Shown: positions 32,851 through 46,425 of the stretch, piece after piece
Position numbering within the stretch: the first letter of the stretch is position 1
Layout: each line of letters begins with the position of its first letter
Assembly (NCBI GenBank): GCA_034440575.1
Contig: JAOTOL010001510.1
Coordinates: forward strand, 1,116,001 to 1,180,000
Direction: 5' to 3'
DNA: 64,000 bases
From: Imbricaverruca yamaguchii
Lineage: Eukaryota; Arthropoda; Thecostraca; Neoverrucidae
Made by a program: the position numbers and the translations under genes
The notes under the pieces: generated by a model
What the model saw: the letters and a program-made list of their open reading frames with translations, nothing else
The model's database searches: none
What the model was told of the DNA's origin: nothing

Positions 32851-35800
32851 TCTGTGCGCCAGCACGGACAGACGGCACAGACCGCTATGAGCCTGCACCG
32901 GCGAGATCCAGCGCTCTGGCCTGCAGCCGTCCGCCTCCTGTAAACATCGCCAGATGAATCAGAATCGGCTGGCGACAGCTCCACGCGGGGCCAGTCCGAG
33001 ACGGACGAGACGTCCATACAGTCGGCTGGACCCAGCCTGCCTGAGGAACTCGGCTCCGTATCCCACAATTAGTGCCTCAGATGCTCGGGTGTCCCGGGAA
33101 ACTTTATAGGTGACAATAAAATCGGGCGATAATGCGGCTTCGACAATGCGCGTCCATGGCCATTGCAGGTATAATGCCGGTGGGTTTTCGTTCGCACCTA
33201 CCTGTTATGTAACCCATAGGTACGACATAGCTTGAAAATAAAATTAAAAAAACGATATCGGGAGGGTATATGGTCGGGAGGGTCCGCACTCATTGAAACC
33301 CGCCAGTATATGGCGAGTGAGAAAGATTAGTGACTTCATAAATATTTGTCAATATCAACCATTTTGCAGTTTCTGAATTGAGGCACGGACCATTCTTCAA
33401 AATAGCTACAAAGATATGTAATACTTTTTGAGCATGTATGTAATACATTTTCTGTCTTTTGATCTCGCATGCCAGGTCCTGCAGCCAATTTCCTGGAAAA
33501 GGAGCCGTCTTCCTTTGTAGCATCATATCTGTCAGAAGCGAATTCAATCGCATCTCCGACGTGCGCGATAGCGTTGACAGGCCCGCAGCAAATCAACTGT
33601 ACAAACAGCACTCTCCGTGAGTTAGTCACAACATCAGCCATCGGGAAGCAGCCGGATCTCGCGCCGCTTCTCAGAAACAATTCGAACCTTCGTGCTCGGC
33701 ATAGGCGCCAAAACTGCCGTCCGGCCGCCGCGCCCAGACAGCCAACAGCGAAAATCGCCTCTTATTGCGATACTGTCCTTTTGGATGATTCGCTTTCCGT
33801 AGAGTGCATCACAATACGACTCTTTTGTCCCTTCGTTGCCCGTGGAGCTAGTTTGCAGCTTGAGCTGTTGCTGGTTTTACGGACAAGGTGCACGTTGTCA
33901 GAGACGTAGTCATGAATTTTCATATGTGTGTGGGGAGGCACTGATCCGGAGGGGCATCACTTCGAAAGTCCCGCTGGCGGTTCGGCTGAAAATTTACTAA
34001 GCGGGGGTTGAGTGATGCACTCCAGCATACTGCAGTGGAGTGTACCCGACCCTCCTCCTCCAAATAGAGATGACACTTATTGCTCTGATGGGCACCTTTG
34101 CTTGAAATAGTCATCCGTTGAGCGGGTGGGAGGCACGTTAGCCCCAGAGGGTCGTCTTGTCCCGGTCAGAGGACGTAGTTATTTAGGATTGCACCATCTT
34201 TCTATGGCACATTCTCTCTGTCACACCCCTATGCCCATCCCTGCGCGTTATACCATTATTCATCACGGTTTGCGTATAGCTATGCGAAGATATGTGTAAG
34301 TGTGCTTGTGTGGACAGCAGCTGTGCAGTTGTCCACCCAGTTACACATGACATAGCACTCAGAATAACACTGTATTGGAGTGTTTTGTTGGCAACACTAT
34401 CCAACGCAACGCAATACAATGCTCAAACATGGCTTTACAAAGCTTAGTTCTGATCCCGATTCGCCTCAGCTTGCCGTACTTCATTGGGCTGCTAACCAAA
34501 TTTATAAGTTATAACTTAGACCAAACTTTTAAGTTATAACGTACAATTTCATTCGCTTTGCGCTGGAGTTTGGGCTTGAGGACCAGCGACTTGAAGACGC
34601 AGGTGATGTGCTAAGCACGCGCGGTATGCATGTCATCGGGGTGGACAGCGTCGTAAGCAGAGAGTAGCTCAGGAGACCATTAAACGCATTCCAGTCAAAG
34701 AAGTGGTAGGCGCTCAGCTCCGGCCCGCCATCCCACCATCACGCGAGGCAAAGACGTCAGCCTCATGCAGACGTCTGTGATACGGAAAACCATCGGGGGA
34801 TCTGAACAACATGCACTTCTAACAGGGGATTGATTGTCGTCGTGAGTAGCGTAGTTGGCAATGACGTCGGAGTGGTGACCCAGAGGTCCGCCCGGGTTGC
34901 AAACAACGCCAGTGCCGAAATCCTCCGAAAGTCGTACATGACTCAGTAGAAATGCTTGCCAGTCCCACACATGCAAAGAGAAACTCACACCTGACAATGA
35001 CCGGAAAGCAGCTGTGTACCACCACTTTGCATGGATAATGGCATGGAGATCACTGCCATCCCTTCGTCTCGTCTCACTCCGGTCGAAATCTCCTTCAGAA
35101 ATGTTGGAGCGGATGTGGCTGATCTGCGACCCCGAGGGAGGGTGCTCTATTTGGCTCAGTTCCTGGGCGTTAGGGCCGCCTCTCTGGTGCCTGCAAATAT
35201 GGTTTTTCATGGCAATCATCAAATATCGCAAACATGATATAGATTAGGAGGAGTTTAGGAATAGCGCAGCTCTATATGTGCGGACTTACCATTTCCTTGA
35301 CTATACTTGAGGCTTCTAAACACTGGATTCTCGTGTGAGCCAAATGCTGTGATATTGCCACTAAATGAACGAAATTGGGAAACGTTCATCCAAGAATACC
35401 ATATTCGCCATGTTCCACGTTTTGTTTTCCTACGATTAAAGTTGAAGCGCAAAAGTTAAGAACTTTTCCGCACTCTTCAATTTCCGACCTATTGTCAAGC
35501 CTGACAACTTCTGTCTGACGTTGGGAATTGCTTGAATTCTTTTCAAGCGTTAAGATGCTCAGCATACCTCACGTAACGGTGATGCGAACGAGTTCTCCGA
35601 TGGGGTGAGCTCGTCGGGTGGGGCACAGCCTACCCACAATGCATCATTACTGGCGTTGACCGACTCGAGACGGCGTCTGAGGAGGGAACGACTGCAACGC
35701 TGGATGAGCGGCAACGGTGTGGGCTGGCACCATGCACACAGCTCAAGATACCACGACACGGGTTGGGCTATGATCATCGATGAATTTCATATCGTGGGAT

Positions 35801-36425
35801 TTTATGCACGGATATGTAGGCTTTTCTCCGTCTGCAGAGAAAACAGTGCATTGAACAGAAATTACAAGCCAAGACTGCCCAAGTGCTCGACTTCACGACA
35901 GCATTGGTCAGATAATGTGCGCATTATAATTGGTGAAAATGGCAATTATGTCTTGGAGATAGCTGTACTTTGGTGCAAGTAATAAAACAACCTCTTCATT
36001 CCAGATATATATCTATACAGCATCAAACGGGTGAAATAGATGCTATTACACGAGACAGTTTCGGTGTGCGTTGTGAAAACGTGTACTCTGCACAACGCAC
36101 CCCAAGACTGGTCTGAACAGCCACAAAGCAATTATCAATATAATTCACTATACATCCTCATGCGTACTGTCTGAAAACGACTGACCCCATATGCATAGGG
36201 TTCAAATGTCGACAGGAAGTCGCAGAAGCCATAGCCGAAACCGTGGAAAGCAAAAGATGACAAGCGCCCTTGCCGCAAAACGCCTCCAAGCAGCACTGGG
36301 ACGGCGATGCGCGGATATTCGTCAGCCGCGCGCATGGTCAGAGTGGAGCTTTCGGAGGAGCGTTCCTGGGCTGAGCCACAATGAGCACTGGCTGGCCAGC
36401 CGCCGTCCTGGCTTTCGCGGACATG
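32851..36425. other. Intergenic; no gene recognised
   Basis: Contains frames of 146 codons (33469-33909, plus) and 178 codons (34695-35231, minus) with no recognised family and no clear splice context. A near-palindromic TAAGTTATAACTTA lies near 34505. Confidence 0.4.
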
Positions 36426-36429
36426 CCAG

Positions 36430-36640
36430 GGAGCGTCAGAGTGCCGACATTCCCGTGAGCGTCAGATTGCCGACATTCCCAGGAGCGTCAGAGTGCCGAC
36501 ATTCCCGGGAGCGTCAGAGTGCCGACATTCCCAGGAGCGTCAGAGTGCCGACATTCCCGGGAGCGTCAGATGTCGACATTCCCAGGAGCGTCAGAGTGTC
36601 GACATTCCCGGGAGCGTCAGAGTGCCGACATTCCCAAGGC
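36430..36640. repeat. 26-bp minisatellite, ~8 copies
   Basis: Unit GAGCGTCAGAGTGCCGACAT plus TCCC(A/G)G, period 26 (anchors at 36485 and 36511). Copies alternate between CCCAGG and CCCGGG. Confidence 0.94.
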
Positions 36641-37080
36641 TGATTTTCCAGCGCAGCCCCTCCGGCCGCCCCTGGTGACGCCACTGCGCCTCTCCGTCTC
36701 CGGACGGGACACGGACACGACTGCGCGCGCGTGTGCAGTCGCGCCAGCTGCAAACTGTCTGCGCGGGTTGCGCGGCCGCTGGCGGTGTGCGGCCTACAAC
36801 GGCCGTGCCGACGTCAGCAGACCCAATTACGACTGCTGGACGGTTCGGCGGCGCCAGCGAGGTCGACGCGCTGACCAGATCAGGCCGTCACGTCTTGTCG
36901 TGACCACATCAGGCTGTGACATCTCACCATGACCACATCAGAGACACCAGGGTGTGGCCCGCGAGGTCGCCACAGTGGACGGTCGGACGTTCTGTGCCGG
37001 GCGGCTCATTGTACTGTCCCGACGGACCGTGACATCTGAGCCTGGCGGGACACCGCCGCCAGCCGATAAGACGGCATAGT
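36641..37080. other. CpG-rich stretch
   Basis: GC- and CpG-rich sequence with long but unconvincing frames on both strands, part of a GC-rich patch from about 36300 to 37400. It could be a promoter island, but no transcript can be assigned. Confidence 0.35.
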
Positions 37081-37084
37081 GCGG

Positions 37085-37215
37085 CTTGTGATCCACATCG
37101 CGAGCGGAGCGGCCCGGCCGGCTGGTGATCCACATCGCGAGCGGAGCGGCCCGGCCGGCTGGTGATCCACATCCCGAGCGGAGCGGCCCTGCCGGCTGGT
37201 GATCCACATCCGGCG
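37085..37215. repeat. 37-bp minisatellite, ~3.5 copies
   Basis: GTGATCCACATC recurs at 37088 and 37125, a period of 37. The unit continues with GAGCGGAGCGGCCCGGCCGG. Confidence 0.92.
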
Positions 37216-39915
37216 CGGACCGGCGCGGCCGCCACACAGTCACGTGGTGGGCGGCGGCTGTGCCGGCGCGCCCTGCCCTCCGGAATTCCGCGCCCGTCAC
37301 GACAGCCGAGAGCCGGAACCAGTTGTCTACACCAGTCCGCCCCCAGCCGCTGCCGCTGCCGCTGAAATCGGTCCAAATGCGAAGGCTACCGGCGCGGTGG
37401 CGACCGCCACACCGGCTCTGGGAATAGCTAATGGATGGGCCTGGAGAGACGCTCGTGGCAGACTGCAAGGTCCTCGTAAGCAGGGATGGAGAGCGGACGA
37501 CGGAGACAACGATGATATTGAGCAATCTCCGGCGCGATTTGTTTGACGATTTGTACGGCGCGCTCTGCGGTGTTTCTTTTGCGTGGTCAAGACCATTAGC
37601 TGCAAGCCGCGGACTTTAATTAATTCATTTCAAACACCACATACGCTATTCAGCACTACCCGCCGCTGCAGTGCAGCAGTGGCGGCGCCATTCAGCACAT
37701 CGTGCAGCGGCGCATGGCGCGCCACTCGATGTTTCTGATGTAGTGAATGCATGTAAGTACATCCGACTACTACTCTGACATCGAAGTCTGCACTCTTTCA
37801 GGGAATGAATGCCCTGTGTCGTGAGCCGGAGCCGACCTTGGGCGGGAGAATTTCCATTCGGACCATGCGTCAGCAGACAATTACAGCGACCGGCCCGCGT
37901 TTCATGACGCATCCGTCCGGGAGCAGCGAGGCGACGACTGACACTTGCACGAGTGGCCACTGAAAGGTCACAGCACGTCGTGCTGCTGCTGCTGCCAGCC
38001 GGCTCCGACCCGAAAACCCCAGCCACGACTGCCGGTGTTTCCCAGCGCCGCCCACTCGCTGGCGCAACTGGACAGTCACTTTGCAGAATCGAATCGAGTG
38101 ACGTCACAAGGAATGCCGACGGCGGATGGGAGGCTAGCGAAAGGTAGCCCGGTCCACGCGACCTGAGCGTCACCCGCGCGCCCAGCCTGTCGACGCTTCA
38201 CTGGGCAGATCAGCAGGCTCGCTGCATGTGGCTTGTTTTGCTTCCCTTGTCAAGCCAAAACTTCGCAAACGTCTACGTCAATACCACCGATACAAGGTGC
38301 CGCACACCGCAAACATAGGTTGATATCGCGAATATGTAATCTTCTGGTGGAAGGCTGACGAGGCATGTCCATCCAATTTCCTCCGATCTAGTCATTAACT
38401 CCATGACGTCGGCTGAAAAAAAATTGTCCAAAAATCTGTTCCCCTTCCCAATATTTGGGCAGCTGCTACACAAACGTCACCGAATAGTCATAACCCTCCA
38501 CGGGCATTACAAACGGCGAGGGAGGAGGGCTGAGAAAGAACAAAGAATGCAAAACTATCACTCAATTCACATCCGTGTGCCACTATGAGAACAACAAGAT
38601 GGGAAATCCATTGCAGAGTCAGCTCCCATACTCATCACTATCCCAAGACATTTCCCTACGTGATATGTCTGGGGAGCCGGCACCCACCTTCTGCTGGATT
38701 TTCGTTTCCCCATGTCGCCGCAGTCGCAGCCCGGCCGGCCGCTGGCGCTCCCGCCCTCCCGCGTCCCCTCGCCCACCGATCACCACCCGGACGCTTTCAC
38801 AGACACAGACTGGCGGCCCCACGCGCCCGGCCGGCCGGCCGCCTCGCGTCAGGGCACGGCGGGCAACCCGCCTACGGTGGCTGGCCAGTAGGGGTGACGG
38901 CGCGTTTCGCCGCGCGGCGACTATGACCCGTACGGCCGAGCGCGGTACGCTTCGTGGAAGCTCCGGGACTGTAGGTGCGCGTGCAGTGTTGCCCAACTGA
39001 TGCGTTGCAGGGTCCTCGGCTGCGCTGAAGCAGTGAAACCAGGGGATATAAGCCGGAAATGAATGCCGACGGCAGCAATGGACATCTAAAAACAGGAGAA
39101 CAAGGCAGAAGTGCACGGCTTCCAGCATAACTTGCCTTGGTATATTTGGTATATTTGGGAAGTCCGCAGACAATGCATGCAATGCACTTCCAGTTCAATC
39201 GCTTCAATCGCTTATATAATACGTTGCACATGTTCTCCGTATGTTGCGCTGTAGACGCAACATGGACACAATCGCGCCGGAGATTGCTCAACATACAATA
39301 AAGTAGGACATCTGGCGCTCATTTATCCGGATGATATGTGGCAGAGTCATAAAATGGCTTCATGACGAGCATGGCATATCTACCGAAGTTGTTCTGCGAA
39401 ATACTCTAAATGCTCGAGTGAAGTTCACAAGCACGAGTGACGTTTTATTAGGCCAATTTGTGAGATAGTGCACGTTCTACGGTCTATGGAGTTTGCTGTC
39501 ATTGAGAGGAAAAACACTTCATAGAGTTCCATATTAATGGAAAAATGCATTGGGAAAGTCGACCATTAAGAGGTTGGCATCCCTCAAAAAGTGCACACAA
39601 CATCCACGTTCACAAGATCTATGGAGACGTTTTGTTATTCAAAACTTCAAGTTTTGTTTTGAAATGTGAAATTCCCTGAGAAGTGAAATTCGAAGAATGA
39701 ATCAAACGGAGAAAAACCAGGCATGGGTATAATCAGCTGGGCTGAATGGATTCGATGCTCTCAGTTGGCCGAAATTATTTTAAGTGAATGCGTAGAGAAG
39801 AAGAATTGCAGAGATGTAATGATGGACTGTTATAGCTTTCGCCAGTCCTTGCACGAGGGTGTGAACGGAATGGTGATGAAATACAATACTACAACGAGGT
39901 AAAGCAATACGTAAT
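37216..39915. other. Intergenic; GC-rich patches, no gene recognised
   Basis: A CpG-rich island lies at 38690-38970 and GC-rich sequence at 37216-37420. The remainder is AT-rich. Frames in the island are open on several registers, as expected from base composition alone. Confidence 0.4.
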
Positions 39916-39916
39916 C

Positions 39917-40169
<253 letters not shown>

Positions 40170-40427
40170 GCATGCAGGTTTTGTGAATACGAATTTCATG
40201 AAATATTGATGAATTGATGAAATGAAATGATTATATTGATGAAATATTTCATCAATGTGACATCCCATTGATCAATGAAGAGACAAGGAAGATAATACGA
40301 TCAGTTCAATCCACAAGCAAGAAGATGACCAACGTTGAGCTCGCAGTCGTATTCAACGAAAACTGCATATCAAATAATCTGCTTCCAAACTACTCATATG
40401 TATCTCATGTGTATACATATACATATA

Positions 40428-40495
40428 TAGATAGATAGATAGATAGATGGAGAGGGAGAGAGAGTGAGAGAAAGAGAGAGAAAGAAAGAGGAGGG
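40428..40495. repeat. (GATA)n and (GA)n tract
   Basis: TAGA/GATA tetranucleotides followed by GAGAGA and GAAAGA purine repeats. Confidence 0.9.
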
Positions 40496-40499
40496 CGAA

Positions 40500-42320
40500 C
40501 AAGTCTGAGTGAGCCCATGGCGCACCAGGACAAGCCACGAAGCCCGGCATGGAGTGGATGGACAATCAGCGCGTCGTGTAGTGTAACGCTGTATGGCACG
40601 ATCAACCCGTCGTCCAGTGTAACTTGGATTGGCAGTGGCGAGTGGAGCCCTGGTCCAGCGTCGCCTGATTGGACGGCGGCCACGGCATGACACTGAGTGA
40701 TGGAGCACAGCAGCAGTGGGGACGGCCTGTTGTGTCGCTCAGCCGGTGGGACAGCGTCGTGTGCAACGACTGGCGGCGGCGCTGCTGACATCTGGTGGCG
40801 ACCTGACGCCGACGGCGCTCCAGAGCGCGGACCGAGCGCGTGTGTGCTCGCACAGTTCGAGGTCCGTGTGTGCATGGCGAGGTCGCCACCGACCCGATTC
40901 TGTCATTTGTTTGATGGGTGCTGTTCGTCACGTGCTAGTGGACGTACGGTTGGTAGTCATTGCTTCGGTGACAGCTCGCTGTATTTTTCAGCACCGGTGG
41001 AGCCTGCGAAGTCACGGGACTGACGTCATACGAGACTGCATGACGTCGCATCCTGAGCTGCTGGGTGGCTGCTCTGGTCACTTCGCACAGTATACTGCCA
41101 CTCAGCAGAGATTGTCTGGCATGTCCTGAAAACTCTCTGCAAGCTGCTGCTGTTTTGACATCGCAGCGCACACCTCGTCCACAAAGCCTCATGCAATGAA
41201 AATATATCGTTAAACTGACGACAGAAGGGATACTTCGCACGTCGTCAGTCATTGAGGAGCATCGAGCGGGATTCTAACCTCCGAAGAACCAAGCAAGACA
41301 AACGGGCGCTAAGCCTGAACAGATTAAGCACACGCCAACTGCGTAGCCATCGGCAGCCCGGTGTGTCGGAATATGACACAGTTGGTCAGGTTCGTGGCCG
41401 ACGGCCGTTTCGGCACGGGTCAGCCGAGCAAACAGCATGTCGCGTCTGCCGCAGTCAAACGACCCGTCCCACGTTTCACGCTTCACTGTAGTCCAGTCTC
41501 ATGTGGAATACCCCGACGGAGTAGCGCGGCGGTCAGGTCCGGTTACGCCACGTACGAGGACTGATCAGCGGCTGCTCACGGCGCGGCCGCCGGGCGGGTC
41601 GGCGCGGTCAAGGTCACGAGGCCGTGGATCCTGCACAGGAGCGACGCGTCGCGCCGCCGCCCGTCTGCGTGCTGGGTGTTGCGGCTCCCTCATTGATCCA
41701 GCCCCGTGTGGCGGGCGCTGGCGCTACAGTGGCCGCAGCCCCAGCCACTCGAGACGCGACCGCAGGTCACGTGGCGGCTGCAGAGCGGCACGCTCTGCAG
41801 ACTGCACGCTGCACTGCGCCGCCTTATCGACTGCCGTTCGCCGTGGCCATGAATAAAGCTGCCGCAGCCTTCGGATGCGACTGGTACGGCCGGGCCAGAT
41901 CACTTCCAGCCCCTTCTAGGCTGCTGGAAATAGACAGAGCTGGGTGTGGGCGCAGAGCTCATCTAACCAGGGTCAGACTCGGAAACATACTGTCAGAGTG
42001 CTCACCAACATTCCTGACTGCTCACACCATAGCACGTCGCCGTTCTTCCACACCGCGTGATCGGATAAAGAAAGAGAGCGAAATTCCTGTCGGATGCCTG
42101 GGTTTCAACCCTGGACTCTGTATTGCAGAAGGGAGCTTCGGGCAGGCATGATGGTCGGGCTCTCATTCTGTCCATCGGCGGGAGTTCGCAGCAGGACTCT
42201 GATCACATCGCTAAACCGTTTCCTGGGTAGGCTTGGTAAGCTACGTGGATGGTCTGTCTCGGTTGTATCTCGTCTACCGTTCCATCACAGAGGGAAGTTC
42301 TGCTTATCGCATAGTTATTA
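40500..42320. other. Intergenic; two CpG-rich patches, no gene recognised
   Basis: CpG-rich sequence at 40720-40900 and 41440-41890. A plus-strand frame of 175 codons (41624-42151) contains MNKAAAAFGCDWYGRARSL but resembles nothing known, and its composition explains its openness. Confidence 0.35.
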
Positions 42321-43725
42321 ATAGTCAAAGGTGGATCCAGTCACGGGGCCATAGCGAAAGGTGGATTCAGTCATGGGACTATAGCAGAAGGTGATTCAGT
42401 AGCGGGAATATAGGCGAGGGTGGATCTAGTCACGGCGCTATAGCTGGAGATACTGGGTGGTCGGAGGTCCGAGCACCCTGGTTTAGCACCCGGCTAATGT
42501 TAAGCTACAATTTTCCATATTCAATCTGAAAATACATTCCTGGACACCTTAGCTTCGTGGGAATATCCAGCCTTCCTCATTACATGACTTTTCAACATGA
42601 GCGTAAGTCTCAGGAGCACAGAGATATATCGTAAGAAGGCTTAAAGTTATATTCTCCTGGGATTTCACTATCGAAACTAATGGTTATGTTCAAAAGCCGT
42701 GCACATGTTATAATCAGTCTCTCACATCAGCACAACTGTTCGCTATGCACAATAGGATGGATTTGGTTCTCCGATAAGATAGCTTTTCAGTCACTCGCGT
42801 CCACTACGTGATGTGAACGAACACTATGAGGGGAGCGACCTCTCCACTGGTGGGAGCAAGGGCAGCGTTACATGCATTGCTGGCAGCGAAGGGAGCAAAC
42901 GAACACAATTCGTGTCCGACACTGCGCCCTGTTTTCTGAAACGTTGCATCCGAATCTGAAATGCCATCTGTGGGACAAGTTTGCTTGGATCAAAAAGTTG
43001 CTAAGCTCGACGAAATTCTTGATTGGGTGTCGGAACTGTGTGCGACGGCACCAAACCCGCTTGATTAACTCTCGCCAGTTGAGGGGGGATGCAACCACCT
43101 AATGGTTTCGTGGATAGCTTTCGAACTGCTCAACGGAACCTAGTGAAATTTGCGGTACACTCTGGGGACTGTTACTCAGAGCTTTTGCTTCGCAAATTTG
43201 TGCTGGGTCCCCCTGAAATCCTGTCAAGTCAAGGAGTGTGGAACATGAAGGGAGACATCTCGGGCAATTTTTTAACCAAATCACAGATTGTCGCATCTAG
43301 ACATAGCATAGCATTGTGACCAAAAGGGATACATTTTGTGTGAATCATGCTAATAGATGATGGTACTCGGATATTGCTCTTCTCTCATTCCGAAGTGGTT
43401 TAAGGTTACTGACCTATGTTGCCCCTAATGACTTCTTTAGCTTTGCAGGATATCCAGGGTTATTTTAGTCCTGAATCCGATGTGTCCGTTTATCTTCACC
43501 CTGGATAAGTGGAAGCAGTGTTTTGATCAACATTTTATAAAGTGTTCAAAGGCGGGGTTAAACCTTGGTCTGACCTGGCCGGTGGCCTTGGCCTAGCCTT
43601 TGCATGCAGTTTGAGACATGGCATTATAACCGCAGAGCATCGACGAACACCCCGATCATAATTAAAAGTGCATTAGTGGTGCAGTTTAGGAAGCGGTTCC
43701 GATCGCGTTGTGAAAAGTCTCGAGG
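42321..43725. other. Intergenic; short diverged repeats
   Basis: Diverged ~35-bp repeats (GGTGGATTCAGTCA..GG, TATAGC) lie at 42325-42445, followed by the dispersed segment 42450-42570 that is related to 25870-25990. No gene is seen. Confidence 0.4.
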
Positions 43726-43728
43726 GGA

Positions 43729-43805
43729 CCGCGGTAGCTCAGTTGGTAGGGCGTCGGACTCTTAATCGCAAGATTGTGTGTTCGAATCTCACAACCCGAC
43801 AGCAT
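43729..43805 (+). mobile_element. tRNA-Lys(CTT)-like segment, probable tRNA-derived SINE head
   Basis: GGTAGCTCAGTTGGTAGGGC is a clear A-box and D-arm. ACTCTTAATC is the tRNA-Lys(CTT) anticodon loop and GTTCGAATC is a B-box. The D stem pairs, but the anticodon stem has internal mismatches and the acceptor ends do not pair. It is therefore more likely a SINE head or tRNA pseudogene than an active tRNA gene. About 120 bases downstream (to about 43970) may be the SINE body. Confidence 0.55.
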
Positions 43806-44366
43806 TTACCGAATCCACCCGCGAACAATCGGCGTGAGAGGTTGGCGACGCTACATGACCTAACGGTTGAATACGTCGTGAAAGAACTTAAGGTTCTGCT
43901 GTGGAAAGTCTCGATTGTTGCGACAATTTGAACGTTTACCTGACCGAGAGGGTCACCTATCACCCCAGATAAAAATCGGAATGTTAATTGCGACATCTCG
44001 TCATACCCCACATTTTATTTCATCTCTCCGGTACGCTTCGTTTGGAAACGTCATGGAGTCACACCAACACGCGTGATGGTGGGAAAATGCCGCACACGAG
44101 GGAGGGTTAAATAAGCGAAAGACCTTAACAAATGTAAAATCGTGGAAAAAAAAACACCTCTTGAAATCACAACAGCGCAAGTAGTATAGACGGGATTTGC
44201 ATAAAGGTGTCAATGGTGCACAATTACGAGTATTGGCCATTTTGCAGTTGAAACCTGGAAAATAAGCACGTACAAATATGTTTGCCACTGGTCCGGTGTG
44301 GTGGGTAGAAGGACGGTTCCTCTAACCCACTGACACACCATAGGTACCCCACCGAAAACAATCACA

Positions 44367-44520
44367 CGTCAGACTATTGCGTCTGTCGGCGTCCCATGTG
44401 ACCGGAGGTCCCGTCACGTCACGCTTCGTCACGTATGTATGCCCGGCGGAGTCTGTGTGGGCCAGACCGGGCTTGCACGCTGGGAGCATACCCTGCCGCC
44501 GGCTGATAACCGACACCCAA
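44367..44520. repeat. 154-bp direct repeat, copy A
   Basis: Almost identical to 46426-46579: same length, seven substitutions counted by eye, no indels. It runs from CGTCAGACTAT to ACCGACACCCAA. Confidence 0.93.
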
Positions 44521-44844
44521 CATCACTTCCTGGAGCCAACGTGTCTAGCCAGCGCCTAATCTTGCAATGCGAACCAGTACTGTATTTAGACTCCCATGTA
44601 TAAACTGAAGTGGCTCATTTTCCGTTAGATAATGTCATGCGTGTCAACTGACGGCGGCAATGAGCAGGGCAGTTGCGCAGAACATTCAATGTGTGACATC
44701 AAATGACACCGACTCATAGTCAAAGCGCATTCACGAAATGTGCCCAGCGTCAATTTTTCTACTGCAGGTGCCGAAGCTTCGAAATGAACCGAGGTCTGAC
44801 GAAACCAATTCTGGTCAACAAGCTCTCGTCGAAGTATTAGTGGC

Positions 44845-45060
44845 ATGCCTTTGACTTTTATTCAATGGATAAAAGGCGTTGGGGGAGGTAGCGGAGGCAA
44901 CTCAGTTTCTAGCGGTGATGGTCGCATGTCCTTGCTGGACTTGCTCAGAGCAAACGGTTCATCTTCAGCACGGATAGAAGCCATGCACGAGCTGCTCCAG
45001 CCGCAGCCCACGCCAGCGCATTGCGACACGGCAGTACGACAGCACGACGGCACAGCACGA
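44845..45060 (+). CDS. Possible coding fragment upstream of an array
   Basis: A plus-strand frame starts MPLTFIQWIKGVGGGSGGNS and continues through MSLLDLLRANGSSSARIEAM and HELLQPQPTP before entering the minisatellite at about 45020. The mix of residues and the amphipathic Leu pattern look more protein-like than the surrounding frames. No family, no splice partners and no downstream continuation are recognised. It may be an exon, a transposon relic or chance. Confidence 0.2.
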
Positions 45061-46050
45061 CAGCACAGCAACACGACGCGGTACGATACGCGGTACGACG
45101 CACGATAGTACGACAGCACGACGGCACAGCACGACAGCACAGCAACACGACGCGGTACGACAGCACGATAGTACGACAGCACGATGGTAAGACAGCACGA
45201 CAGCACGAAGGTATGACAGCACGATAGCACGAAGGTATGACAGCATGACAGCACGAAGGTATGACAGCACGATAGCACGAAGGTATGACAGCACGACGGA
45301 ACGAAGGTATGACAGCATGACAGCACGAAAGTATGACAGCACGACAGCACGATGGTACGATAGCATGATAGCACGACAGCACGAAGGTATGACAGCACGA
45401 CAGCACGACAGCACGAAGGTGTGACAGCACGACAGCACGAAGGTATGACAGCACGACAGCACGAAGGTATGACAGCACGACAGCACGATGGTAAGACAGC
45501 ACAACAGCACGACAGCACGATGGCAAGACAGCACGACAGTACGAAGGTATGACAGCATGACAGCACGAAGGTATGACAGCGCGATAGCACGAAGGTATGA
45601 CAGAATGACAGCACGATGGTACGATAGCATGATAGCACGACAGCACGAAGGTATGACAGCACGACAGCACGACAGCACGAAGGTGTGACAGCACGACAGC
45701 ACGAAGGTATGACAGCACGACAGCACGAAGGTATGACATCACGACAGCACGAAGGTATGACAGCATGACAGCACGAAGGTATGACAGCACGACAGCACGA
45801 AGGTATGACAGCAAGGCAGCACGACAGCACGAAGGCATGACAGCACGACAGCACGACAGCACGAAGGTATGACAGCACGACAGCACGATGGTAAGACAGC
45901 ACGACAGTACGACAGCACTCCAGCACGAAGGCATGACAGCACGACAGCACGACAGCACGAAGGTATGACAGCACGACAGCACGATGGTAAGACAGCATGA
46001 CAGCACGACAGCACGCCAGCACGAAGGTATGACAGCACGACAGGACGACA
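45018..46050. repeat. Compound minisatellite of 8-, 16- and 24-bp units
   Basis: About 1 kb built from CGACAGCA octamers and GAAGGTATGACAGCA blocks, with GATGGTA variants. It has a long stop-free minus-strand register (over 390 codons), which is a product of the repeat. Confidence 0.97.
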
Positions 46051-46425
46051 GTCGTGGCACGCCAGCTGTTCCGCAGGCGGTGGCTATCGCTGCGTTCTGC
46101 CGGGCCGCCGGGCAATCATCACACATCGCGACCTACTGCACGTAACACAAACACCCCCGCACGTGCCTCTCAAGCTCTCTTACGTACCTCTTACTCACAA
46201 ACCAGGTGCGCAGGAAGCGCATCCGGCCAGGCTTCGGCATGGCGGTTGTTGACCTGCGCCGCTGCACGCCGCAGTGCTCCGCTGCACACCGCTGTGCGCC
46301 GCTGTTGTCGACGTGTGCCGCCACGTGCCTGTGCCACTCTTCTGTTGATCTCTGCCCTCACGCTCCACTGATACCGCTCCGTGGCGCCTCGGCCGGCCCC
46401 CACAGCGGCGGGCTGGGCGGCGCGC
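46051..46425. other. GC-rich spacer, no gene seen
   Basis: Non-repetitive GC-rich sequence between the 45-46 kb array and copy B of the direct repeat. Confidence 0.5.

Noticed and set aside
32008..33068. Minus-strand frames of 189-296 codons with GTREVLQHQ cycles
   Set aside because: Translation of the 40-bp array.
33469..33909. 146-codon plus-strand frame as a possible gene
   Set aside because: An overlapping minus-strand frame is equally open and neither shows known motifs.
34695..35231. 178-codon minus-strand frame as a possible gene
   Set aside because: No recognised family, no splice context and mixed composition; kept only as a remark.
43731..43803. Functional tRNA-Lys(CTT) gene
   Set aside because: The anticodon stem has mismatches and the acceptor stem does not pair, so a SINE head or pseudogene is more likely.
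44862..46126. Minus-strand frames of 253-417 codons (AVVLSCCHTFVLS cycles)
   Set aside because: Pure translation of the compound 8/16/24-bp minisatellite; the hydrophobic look is an artefact.
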